Assembly: GCA_011947345.1 (NCBI GenBank)
Contig: JAAVTG010000637.1
Coordinates: forward strand, 214,750 to 278,749
Direction: 5' to 3'
Length of the DNA: 64,000 nt
Source of the DNA: Phytophthora quininea
Taxonomy: Eukaryota; Oomycota; Peronosporomycetes; Peronosporales; Peronosporaceae
Shown here piece after piece: positions 51,954 through 61,111 of the stretch (the stretch's first letter is position 1; every line of letters begins with the position of its first letter). The translations under genes and the position numbers were made by a program. A model generated the notes under the pieces. It saw nothing but the letters and a program-made list of their open reading frames with translations. It had not been told where the DNA came from and did no database searches.

Positions 51954-53025
51954 ATGTCCACCGCTCCTCGAACCATCCACGCCTATACGTGCGCCGGCAA
52001 AGGAGAACTCGTCAAGCCCTGAGACTACCAGTCGCGTCCTCTTGGACCGGAAGATGTCGAGGTGAAGATCACCCACTGCGGTATCTGCGGCTCCGACCTG
52101 CACACGCTCGACAGCGGCTGGTCTGGGACCAAATACCCGTGCGTGGCTGGCCACGAAATCGTCGGTGAGGTGACTGGCGGGCCCCGACGTCAAGGATCTG
52201 AAGGTCGGCGACCGTGTTGGTGTCGGCGCTGAAGTCTGGGCTTGCCTCAACAGGGACCCCGATGCTCCTTGCAAAACGTGCGCCAGCGGGTTCGACGCGT
52301 ACTGTCCCCACAAGATCGAGACATACAACTACACGTACCCGGACGGTGCCATCTCTCGCGGTGGCTACGCCGACTACATCCGTCTCGCCTGCCAGTACGC
52401 CTTCAAGATCCCCGACAAGATCCCGTCAGACATGGCGGCGCCGTTGCTGTGTGCCGGCACGACGGTGTTCACCCCGTTCAAGGAGGTTGGTATCAACCCT
52501 GGAGACCGTGTCGGCATCGTCGGCATCGTCGGCATCGGCGGTCTCGGTCACATTGGCATTCAATTCGCGAAGGCCATGGGCGCGGCTGCTGTCGTGGCGT
52601 TCTCTCGCTCCGGCAGCAAGGAGCAAGAGGTACGTGAGCTCGGAGCCGATGAGTTCGTCGTCTACACGGACGAGAAGCAGGCCGCGGCGGCGGCGAACTC
52701 AGTCAATATTCTGCTGATCACCGTCGATGCCAACGACATGCCATACAGCATGTTCTTGAGCTTCCTTGCGGTGCACGGCACCTGCATCCTGGTCGGCATC
52801 CCGAACGACCACGTCAAGCTCAAACCGTATCAGTTGGTGGGCAAGGGCGCGAACTTCAAAGGCAGTAACATCGGAAGCATCCAGGACATTAATGATATGC
52901 TTGAGTTGGCGTCCAAGAAGAACGTGCGGCCGGTGATCCAGAAGCTACCGATGTCCAAGGTGAACGAAGGACTGGACATGGTCCGTAACGGCACGGTGCG
53001 CTACCGCGTGGTGCTCGAAAACTAA
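51954..53025 (+). pseudogene. Alcohol dehydrogenase, copy 8, pseudogene
   Basis: Begins MSTAPRTIHAYTCAGKGELVKP and then has TGA where relatives have the Trp of KPWEYQ. A 2-base deletion follows after GEVT (52172). From 52432 the frame is open to RYRVVLEN. A 9-base tandem expansion gives VGIVGIVGIGG where others have VGIVGIGG. The promoter region resembles that of copy 7. Both inactivating lesions are also in copy 6, so copy 6 derives from this one or both from a common dead ancestor. The 9-base expansion is only here and therefore younger. Confidence 0.9.
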
Positions 53026-53114
53026 GCTGCGGGGGCATCTTTATGTTTCAATCAACATCGTCAATACATGTTGTGAGGATATGCACGAGTTTTTGTATTA
53101 ACGACGTCGCTAGA

Positions 53115-53896
53115 TTACTGTCCATTGACGATCGAATTGATCCACTCGACTGCGCCCGATACTCGTGCGTAGATAGCGGGCACTCCCTCATCGCCGCAGC
53201 CATCCCCCAGCTCGATAGACCAATGAGAACGTCATCGCCATCTCCGACCTTCACCTCCTTGATCAATGGGCCACCATTGTCGCGACTGCACGAGTCCTTA
53301 CCGGCAGCGCCACCAGCACACACCATCGAATCGTCGATAATGAACATGGTGGCGTAGTCGTCGTTGTCCCAGACCTCCACCCCCACCTTCTGGAGTTCGT
53401 ACGATGGCGTTCCCTTGGGGAATGAGGTGTCGCCCCAACCCATAGCGGTCGTCAAGAAGCCCGGCATGATGTCGGATCCATCGACTGCCAGGAGTTCACA
53501 GGGGTGAACTTGCTCGCCTTTTCCAGAGTCAGCACGGCGAAGTCGTAGGAAAGACTCGTTGCGTTATAATCCGTGTGGTTCTGCGCCTTGACGACCTTGA
53601 TCTGCTCGCCGTCTTAGGTGCCATTGATGTAGTGCGATCTAATTGACACGTAGTTGGGGTGCGCCAATGGCGGCACCGGTGCACGATGCGGTGGTAAGCA
53701 CGTGGGTGGGCGAGATCAACGAAGCGCCGCAATTGTTGGTTCCCTCCGGGGTTGTTCGGATGCCGGCAGTGTACGTCTTTGATCCACTCGGAACCGTTGA
53801 TCCGCCCAGAATGAGTTGGCGTTGGGCGTGGCCAGAAGCTGCTTGTGCGGTGGCCAGGAAGCCGACGGTTGCGGAGACAGCAGAGACGACCTTCAT
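53115..53896 (-). pseudogene. Trypsin-fold, catalytically dead protease homologue (glucanase-inhibitor-like)
   Basis: The ATG at 53896 opens a signal peptide (MKVVSAVSATVGFLATAQA). The activation-site-like LILGGSTVPSG follows, then the trypsin-fold segments NNCGASLISPTHVLTTASC, YDFAVLTLEKA and VCAGGAAGKDSCSRDNGGPL. The catalytic His (TAAHC in proteases) is Ser here and the catalytic Ser (GDSGGP) is Asn, while the Asp is kept. Loss of the triad is the hallmark of Phytophthora glucanase inhibitor proteins, which bind plant endoglucanases in the apoplast; that role is inferred. The frame breaks near 53660, 53487 and 53206 (C5 run), and an in-frame TAA lies near 53615, so this copy is probably dead even allowing for errors. 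Confidence 0.72.
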
Positions 53897-54252
53897 GGCT
53901 TCATGGTGGATATGGATAGTAGTGGTGTGCGGTAGATGGCCAAAATCGAAATGGTGTTTAACGTGGAGTCTCCGTCCGTACCTGTTGAAGGCGAACCTCC
54001 ATGTGCTGTGAGACGGCCATTTGTCTATTGTCAATACTTGGTGGCCTGTTACGTGGCCACTGTGCTCACCACCAATAATCGTACCGCGACAATTACCGCA
54101 CATGTTTGAATCCATTTGCAAATAGCCTATGGGTCCTTCGATGCGTTGCTGGACATGCCAGGCAGAACTCATGTCGCCACGGAATTGTGGTCAAACAGTT
54201 TCTTTCATTGCTTTTCATATTGTTGTGGTCAAACCATACGTATTCCTTTGTC
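53897..54252. other. Intergenic region, no gene seen
   Basis: Upstream of the inhibitor-like gene and downstream of ADH copy 9. It should contain the promoter of the former (ACCATTTCGATTTTGG on the minus strand near 53945 is a weak initiator candidate). No coding features. Confidence 0.4.
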
Positions 54253-55320
54253 CTAGTTCTCGAGAACGACACGGTAGCGCACCTTGCCCTCGCGCATCAT
54301 CTGGAGGCCCTCGTTCACCTTGGACATGGGCATCTTCTGGATCACGGGACGAACGTTCTTTTCGGACGCCATCTCCAACGTGTCCTTGATGTCTTGGATA
54401 CTACCGACGTTGCTGCCGACAAACTTGGCTCCCTTGCCCACAACACCAAACGCGTTGAACTTGATGTCGTCATTAGGCAGACCCACCATGATGCACGTGC
54501 CACGGACCGCCAGGAAGCTCAAGAAGAGCGAGTAGGGCATGTTGTTGGCGTCGGCCGTGATCAGCAGAACGTTGACAGATCCAGCAGCTTCTGCGGCCTG
54601 CTTCTTGTCCGTGTAGACGACGAACTCGTCAGCGCCGAGGTTGCGGACTTCCTGCTCCTTGTTGCCGGAGCGGGAGAACGCAACGACGGAGGAGGCGCCC
54701 ATGGCCTTCGCGAACTGGATGGCTAAATGACCCAAACCACCGACACCGACGATACCGACACGGTCACCGGGCTTAATGCCAGCCTCCTTGAACGGCTTGA
54801 ACACTGTCGTACCGGCGCACATCAATGGCGCGGCCATGTCGGACGGGATGTTGTCGGGGATCTTGATGGCGAACTCGTTGGGCACGCGGACGTAGTCGGC
54901 GTAGCCGCCGTACGTGATGGCGCCGTCGCTTTTGTAGCGGTCGCTGTAGGTCCATACGCGGTGCGGGCAGTAGCCATCCTCGCCGCTTTCGCAGACAGCG
55001 CACGACTTGGCAGGGTCCTTGTTCAGACACGCATCCACCAGAGCGCCGACACCGACGCGGTCGCCGATCTTTAGGTCTTTGACATTGGGGCCAGCCTGGG
55101 TCACTTCACCGATGATCTCGTGACCAGCCACGCAAGGGTAAATGGTGTTGCCCCAGCCATTGTCAATCGTGTGCAGGTCGGAGCCGCAGATTCCGCAGTG
55201 CGAGATTTTGATCTCGACGTCGCCGTCGCCGAGCGGGCGGGATTGATATTCAAAGGCTTTGGCATTTTCGCTCTTGCCGAACGAGGCGTAGGCGTGGACG
55301 GTTCTCGGGGCCGCAGACAT
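54253..55320 (-). CDS. Zinc-dependent alcohol dehydrogenase, copy 9 (intact)
   Basis: A complete 355-residue protein, MSAAPRTVHAYASFGKSEN to RYRVVLEN, one residue longer than most through YKSDGAITYGG. The zinc ligands are in GICGSDLH, VAGHEIIG and LMCAG. Structural Cys residues run from ACLNKD to DGYC, with an altered VDACLNKDPAKSCAVC loop. GVGGLG and FSRS are kept. The ATG is chosen for the family N terminus; the frame is open 72 codons upstream, but a core promoter lies in that stretch. The nearest relative is copy 7. Confidence 0.9.
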   Translation of the reverse strand: MSAAPRTVHAYASFGKSENAKAFEYQSRPLGDGDVEIKISHCGICGSDLHTIDNGWGNTIYPCVAGHEIIGEVTQAGPNVKDLKIGDRVGVGALVDACLNKDPAKSCAVCESGEDGYCPHRVWTYSDRYKSDGAITYGGYADYVRVPNEFAIKIPDNIPSDMAAPLMCAGTTVFKPFKEAGIKPGDRVGIVGVGGLGHLAIQFAKAMGASSVVAFSRSGNKEQEVRNLGADEFVVYTDKKQAAEAAGSVNVLLITADANNMPYSLFLSFLAVRGTCIMVGLPNDDIKFNAFGVVGKGAKFVGSNVGSIQDIKDTLEMASEKNVRPVIQKMPMSKVNEGLQMMREGKVRYRVVLEN

Positions 55321-55372
55321 CTTGGAAATGTGTAGAGGAAGGAGTGGTGTTGCTTGGACTTGTTGGAGTGCC

Positions 55373-55391
55373 GGTAAATCGCAGAATGAGC
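55373..55391 (-). promoter_or_regulatory. Core promoter of ADH copy 9
   Basis: On the minus strand GCTCATTCTGCGATTTACC matches the oomycete initiator plus flank. It ends 52 bases before the ATG. Confidence 0.65.
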
Positions 55392-56192
55392 TCGACTGGA
55401 TCGGTTGATGCGCCAGGTCAAGTATGACAGTTGGGACGAGGTTGTGCATAGCAGAGGAAATCGGACTGTCGCCATTTTTCGAGCTGATGAGTCTCGTCAT
55501 CTTGGCCGTCCCGCCGCACTGCAACACATCAGGCAAATGAACTCATTTTCGACTAGCAACCCGAGCATCTGCGTGAGTAGTTCACGCCTCATTCTGACGG
55601 AGTACAAATATGAAAAAATTGCCATCCCTGACGAAAAAGCTGAACAAGTTTCCTGTCTTTCAAGGTCTGTGAGCTACGCTCGTGACCAACTATTCAATCT
55701 CGGTAGCGTTGCCCAGGAATCCAATGCGGCGAGTGTTCCGCCGGGTCTGACCGGCCACGCGCGCATTGCGACAGACACCAGGGCGGCGTCACCCTCGGCA
55801 CTGGCGCGAGCAAGTTTGCGCGGCGGCACTGCTTGTAAACGGCAGCCGCTACGCGATCATATCGTCTCCAGTGCTTTGGCGGGGAGATCGTCCATTTCGA
55901 TGGCCCCGTCAACCGCCGAAATGTTTATGTGGAGATCGAGAAACACATCGTAAAGAGGTCACTAAAGAGCCAATCTAGACTGGTCGTTGCTAGCATACTT
56001 GCATACCTTGAGATGAGGTACATATCTTCTTCATACATAATTAAGTCAAACTGGGCTGTGACAATATCCCCCAGAATATGTAAGCTTGGTCGCTTACGCA
56101 AAAGCTTTGATGACCTGCCTGGACGTCGCACCATGCGACGGTGAGCCCAGCCACAAGTGCGTGGCGAGGCTTTGCTGCTTGGATTTCCCGCT
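55392..56192. other. Region with a possible decayed coding segment
   Basis: No gene is certain. On the plus strand, 55770-56145 has protein-like stretches in one frame separated by a stop (GGVTLGTGASKFARR, GGEIVHFDGPVNRRNVYVEI and EKHIVKRSLKSQSRLVVAS) that I cannot assign. It could be the end of a lost gene or transposon. Confidence 0.3.
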
Positions 56193-56208
56193 CTCATTTA
56201 CGAATTCG
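56193..56208 (+). promoter_or_regulatory. Core promoter of ADH copy 10
   Basis: CTCATTTACGAATTCG fits the initiator and flank. It lies 50 bases before the ATG. Confidence 0.5.
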
Positions 56209-56257
56209 ATCCGTTCCACTCAAGTCGAAGCCTCCTACCAAGAACTGCATTAAGACC

Positions 56258-57327
56258 ATGTCGACTGCTCCACGCACCGTGCACGCCTACGCCTGCTCCG
56301 GCAAGGGCGAGGAGATCAAGCCCTGGGAGTACCAGTCGCGTCCGCTCGGCCCCGAGGACGTCGAGATCAAAATCTCGCACTGCGGTATCTGCGGCTCGGA
56401 CCTGCACACCATGGACAGCGGCTGGGGTCAGACCATCTACCCGTGCGTCGTCGGCCACGAGATCGTTGGTGAAGTGACGCTCGCCGGCGACAAGGTGAAG
56501 GACATGAAGATCGGCGACCGTGTCGGCGTCGGCGCTCAGGTCTGGGCCTGCCTCAACAAGTTCCCGGACGAGCCGTGCAAGGAGTGCGCCAACGGCGCCG
56601 ACGCCTACTGTCGCTACCACGTCGGCACGTACAACTCCAAGTACCGCAAGACGGACGGCGCCATCACGTACGGCGGCTACGCCGACTACATCCGCGTGAC
56701 CCACGAGTACGCCTTCAAGATCCCGGACAACATCCCGTCGGATGTCGCGGCCCTCTGCTTTGTGCCGGCACCACCGTCTTCACGCCGTTCAAGGAGGTCG
56801 GCATAAAGCCCAGTGACCGTGTCGGTATCGTCGGTATTGGCGGTCTGGGCCACTTGGGAATTCAATTCGCCAAGGCCATGGGCGCCGCTGCCGTCGTGGC
56901 CTTCTCTCGCTCCGCCAACAAGGAGCAGGAAGTCCGCAACCTCGGCGCTGACGAGTTCGTCGTCTACACGGACGAGAAGCAGGCTGCGGCTGCTGCCAAT
57001 TCGATCAATGTACTGCTGATCACGGCCGACGCCAACAACATGCCCTACTCGCTCTTCTTGAGCTTCCTGGCCGTGCACGGCACGGTGATTATGGTGGGTC
57101 TACCCAACGACGAGATCAAGTTCAAACCGTTCCCGCTCGTGGCCAAGGGCGCCAACTTTAAGGGCAGCGCCATCGGCAGCATCCAGGACATCAAGGACAT
57201 GCTGAAGCTGGCGTCCGAGAAGAACGTTCGCCCCGTGATCCAGAAGATGCCCATGTCCAAGGTGAATGAGGGCGTCCAGATGGTTCGCAACGGCACGGTG
57301 CGCTACCGCGTCGTCCTCGAGAACTAG
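56258..57327 (+). CDS. Zinc-dependent alcohol dehydrogenase, copy 10, one missing base
   Basis: From MSTAPRTVHAYACSGKGEE to RYRVVLEN every family motif is present (GICGSDLH, VVGHEIVG, four structural Cys, LLCAG, GIGGLG, FSRS). The only defect is at 56751-56753, where CCC stands for the CCCC of other copies (SDVAAPLLCAG). One base would restore a 356-residue protein with the insertion YRKTDGAITYGG. As written the frame stops at 56806, before the nucleotide-binding domain. A homopolymer error is the simplest explanation, so I list it as a gene rather than a pseudogene. Confidence 0.8.
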
Positions 57328-57895
57328 GCTCCAGTTAGTTTATCTCTGCTCGGCTGCTTGGAAGCCTTTGCTAGGAAGAAAACCCTCTTTAACCTCTGAA
57401 AAAATGTACAACAAGCTCATGAACGCATTAACTCTCCCCGCTGATTACTTAGAGACGACTAAAGCAGCAAGTGAGCTGCGATATTGTAGCTCAGCAGCGG
57501 TTGAAACGCAAGCGACTAGCGACCTACAACTAGTAGACTAAAGTAGAGACCTGATGGCCTTGAAGATGGAGGAAACCGGTTGGCGCTTGGATTTGAAACA
57601 CCGGCAGCTTGAACGCGAGTTGATGTTAAACCCGCTCTGCATCAAATCGAAAAGATATGATGCAGCTGGAATTCCTCTGTAGTTCACAGCACAAAACCTT
57701 CAACGTTCCTCTCCACCTCGCAGTCCACTCCTTCCTCTTCTCCTCTCTAGACAGGGCCATCTACTGCTTGCTGTCCATTGCGCTTCCTCCCTCGCCGTTG
57801 CGCGTCGAACTCCAAACGCTGCAAGTCAAGTCGACCGAAAGCGCCAACTTCAACTATCCCCCAATACAAACCCCTATACAAATATCCTCCAATCC
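57328..57895. other. Intergenic region, no gene seen
   Basis: Separates the ADH cluster from the carboxylase gene. Short open frames only; its right end carries the carboxylase promoter. Confidence 0.5.
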
Positions 57896-57913
57896 GCTCA
57901 TTCTTCAATTTGC
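57896..57913 (+). promoter_or_regulatory. Core promoter of the carboxylase gene
   Basis: GCTCATTCTTCAATTTGC is a textbook oomycete initiator plus flanking element. It ends 32 bases before the ATG at 57946, the same spacing as in the PX gene. Confidence 0.75.
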
Positions 57914-57945
57914 GTCCAAGTGCTCAGGTCCCAAGAAGCTCCAAG

Positions 57946-60216
57946 ATGCTGTCGGCTCGTCTGCGGCCGCTCTTCGCCGCCCGCCATGCTCGCTCCCTGC
58001 ACCAGCCGCCCAGAGAGAAGCTCTTCGACAAGATTCTCGTGGCCAACCGCGGGGAGATCGCCGTGCGGGTCATGAAGACGTGCCAGAAGTTGGGCATCAA
58101 GACCGTGGCCGTCTACTCGGAGCCTGACGTCAACTCTGTGGCCGTCCAGATGGCCGACGAAGCCATTTGTGTGGGACCTGCGCCTTCCAGTCAGAGCTAT
58201 CTGAGTATCCCCAAGATCCTGGCTGCAGTGCAGGCCACTGGGGCTCAGGCTGTGCATCCAGGCTACGGCTTCTTGTCAGAGAATAAGGACTTCTGTGAAG
58301 CGCTACAGCAGATCGGAGGGCCTTTATTGGGCCTGGACACGAAGCGATTCAGGCCATGGGAGATAAAATTGAGAGTAAACAGCTAGCTATGGACGCAGGG
58401 GTCAACACGATCCCTGGCTTCTTGGGAGAGATCGACACGCCCGAAGACGCCGTCAAAGTGGCGCAGGAGATCGGGTACCCAGTGATGATCAAGGCCAGCG
58501 CTGGTGGCGGCGGCAAAGGAATGCGAGTGGCCTACAATGATGAAGAGGTCAAGATGGGCTACAGACTCTCCAAGGAAGAGGCGGCCAGTAGTTTCGGAGA
58601 CGATCGCATGTTCTTAGAGAAGTTCATTGAAGATCCTCGACACATTGAGATCCAATTGATCGCAGACACCCATGGCAACGTGGTGCCGCTACCCGAGAGA
58701 GAGTGCTCGATCCAAAGAAGGAACCAAAAGGTCATCGAGGAAGCGCCCAGTGTGCTGCTCGACCTGGAAACGAGAGCGGCCATGGGCAAACAAGCAGCCA
58801 TGCTGGCCAGGAAAGTCAACTACGTGAGTGCCGGAACGGTCGAGTTTCTGTGCGACAAGAACAAAACTTCTACTTCTTGGAGATGAACACTCGACTGCAG
58901 GTGGAACACCCTGTGACTGAGCTGATCTCCAAGGTAGATTTGGTAGAGCAGATGATTCGCGTGGCAGCGGGGCATAAGCTGCCGAAGGAGCTGGTGGAAG
59001 GCCCTGTCAAGATCCACGGCTGGGCCATGGAGAGTCGTGTGTACGCGGAAGACCCTCTGCGTGACTTCTTGCCGTCGATCGGCCGTCTGCTGCAGTACGA
59101 GGAGCCTGTGCATTTGCCTGGTGTGCGTGTAGACTCAGGTGTGACCGAAGGCAGCGACATCTCCATGTTCTACGACCCCATGATCTCCAAACTCATCACG
59201 TTCGGCAAGGACCGTCCGGAATGTCTCGATAGGATGAAGACGGCGCTAGACAATTACGTTATTCGTGGCCCTGGCAACAACGTTTCCTTCCTTCAGGATG
59301 TCTTCCGACACCCTCGCTTCGTGCGCGGCAAGATCACGACAAAGTTCATCGACGAAGAGTATCCGGACGGCTTCGTCGGCGTCAAATTGACGACAGATGA
59401 GAGCGAAGATCTGGCGGTGGTCGGCGCTATCATGCACATCAAGAAGACTAATGCAAGCAGTCAGATCTCCGGCCGTATCCAGTGGACTACCGATGGAGGT
59501 AACGCTGTTTCCGCTTATCTAAACGGAGATGGCCTGGAGGTGATGCCGCACCCAGTAGGAACAGTACCTCACCTGCGTGTTCCTGTCCCTGGACTCTCAT
59601 CCAAAGAGCTGATTGCAATCGCAGAGCGCAACAATCTCGCTAGTCTAGGTGAGAAGCTGTTCGTCAGTATTGACGGTCCCTTCGGCGAGGCAAAGCCCGT
59701 TGTGGTCGTGGACCTCGAAGTGGACGACAAATTCCATCGATCGCAGACTGTAACATTGGCCTGTGTCGGCAACAAGTGGCACGTTGTGGCCAATGTGGAC
59801 TGGTCGTTGAACAGTCCGCTCTTTAAAGCTTCGTACCTGAAGCAAGACGGCCCTGAGAACGCTCAGTTGGCCTCACAAATGCTCACAACGCTTCCCGAGG
59901 GCTTCCGACTTCAGTTCCACGGCGCAGTGCATGACGTCATTGTGCGCAATGAGCTGGAAGCCGCCTATGGCCAGCACATGCAACCTAAGCCAGAAGTCGA
60001 CACGTCCAACTTGCTGCTTTGCCCAATGCCTGGCATGTTGATCTCGGTTGCTGTGGAGGTTGGGGAGCATGTTGAATTCGGCCAAGAACTGGCAGTCGTG
60101 GAGGCCATGAAAATGCAGAACGTGCTGCGCTCCGAGAAGAAGGGGTCATCAAAAAGGTCGTGCGCAATGCCGGTGACTCACTCAAGGTCGACGAGGTGAT
60201 TCTCGAGTACGAGTAA
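57946..60216 (+). CDS. PCCA: Propionyl-CoA carboxylase alpha subunit, mitochondrial, three frame breaks
   Basis: With three single bases added the product is about 757 residues. A targeting sequence ([20 protein letters not shown]) precedes biotin carboxylase ([15 protein letters not shown], the Gly-rich [56 protein letters not shown]). The central domain and the biotin carrier domain with EAMKMQNVL (biotinylated Lys) follow. With its beta subunit it makes methylmalonyl-CoA from propionyl-CoA in branched-chain amino acid and odd-chain lipid breakdown. The SSFGDDRM and MQN motifs favour propionyl- over methylcrotonyl-CoA carboxylase. Breaks lie at 58318-58320 (GGG), 58863-58866 (AAAA) and 60142-60145 (GGGG), each one base short. 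Such breaks in a housekeeping gene point to sequence errors. Confidence 0.88.
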
Positions 60217-60305
60217 GTTGTAAGCAAGTACCAATCTAAAAGATTTGTTTGGTGGCTCTTGGACAAAACGTCGGATCGGATCTGGAGCTCATACTTGTCT
60301 TCAAG

Positions 60306-61016
60306 ATGGCTCCTTCCGTCTGGATCTGGTTGTCTGCGTTGCTACTTGTAGGCGAGTGTGCTGCAGACTCGTCGGTCTACAAGCTGCACAGCGACTCGAG
60401 CTGCAAGTCCACGCCAAACATCATCGGCTTCCAAGAATCGTCGGACTCAGTCTGCACTGCGATCACCTCGTGCACAAGCGTCAACATTGACGGCGAAAGT
60501 TTGTACTGGGACCGAACCTGCGAGACGGCCGACTACAACGCAGTGGCGTCCTATGTCTTTGGCAGTGAGTTGTATCTGCTCATGGAGATTTACGAGTCTG
60601 GCGATGGCTGCAAGACGCTGCTTTCTGGAGCAGCTTTCTTGGCTGACGGTAGTTGTCTGGTCACTGACAATGGACTCTCGAGCATGAAGGTGAAGCTGTA
60701 CGACGATGGCTCGGCGACTCTAACCATTTATCGTGGGCTTACCTGCAGCGGCACAGCAGCAAAAATCACGACAATCGCTGCCACAACATTTGCGAGCCAT
60801 TCGTGCACCAACGACGCTCTTGTGTTCTACTTGAGCAACGCCACCACCACAATTACTACGACAACGACAGCGACAACGACAACGACAACGACAACAACGA
60901 ATTCTACTGCTACAAAATCAGACAAAACCATCTCGACGACGACGTCCGAGTCTGCGTCGAGTTCGTTTAGCGACTCGATGCTGTTGACGGCAACAATCTC
61001 GGCGACGTTGGGGTAG
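60306..61016 (+). CDS. Secreted cysteine-containing protein with Thr-rich stalk
   Basis: The product is 236 residues. It has a signal peptide (MAPSVWIWLSALLLVGECAA) and a globular part of about 170 residues with ten or more cysteines (SCKSTPNIIG, SVCTAITSCTS, CETADYN, GDGCKTLL, GSCLVTDNG, TCSGTAAK). A Thr-rich stalk from about 182 (ATTTITTTTTATTTT) and a Ser-rich end with a short hydrophobic terminus follow. Thr-rich stalks are usually O-glycosylated and hold proteins away from the wall or membrane, and the C terminus could be a weak GPI-anchor signal. I do not recognise the globular domain. It starts 90 bases after the carboxylase stop on the same strand. Confidence 0.72.
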   Translation: MAPSVWIWLSALLLVGECAADSSVYKLHSDSSCKSTPNIIGFQESSDSVCTAITSCTSVNIDGESLYWDRTCETADYNAVASYVFGSELYLLMEIYESGDGCKTLLSGAAFLADGSCLVTDNGLSSMKVKLYDDGSATLTIYRGLTCSGTAAKITTIAATTFASHSCTNDALVFYLSNATTTITTTTTATTTTTTTTTNSTATKSDKTISTTTSESASSSFSDSMLLTATISATLG

Positions 61017-61111
61017 TCATCACCTTGCTGCTGTGAGCTGCAGTCGTTGGAAAGATAACGAGATGAAAAACAATGATCATGAAGGAACTAAATATGGTGT
61101 CGCTCGTCCTC

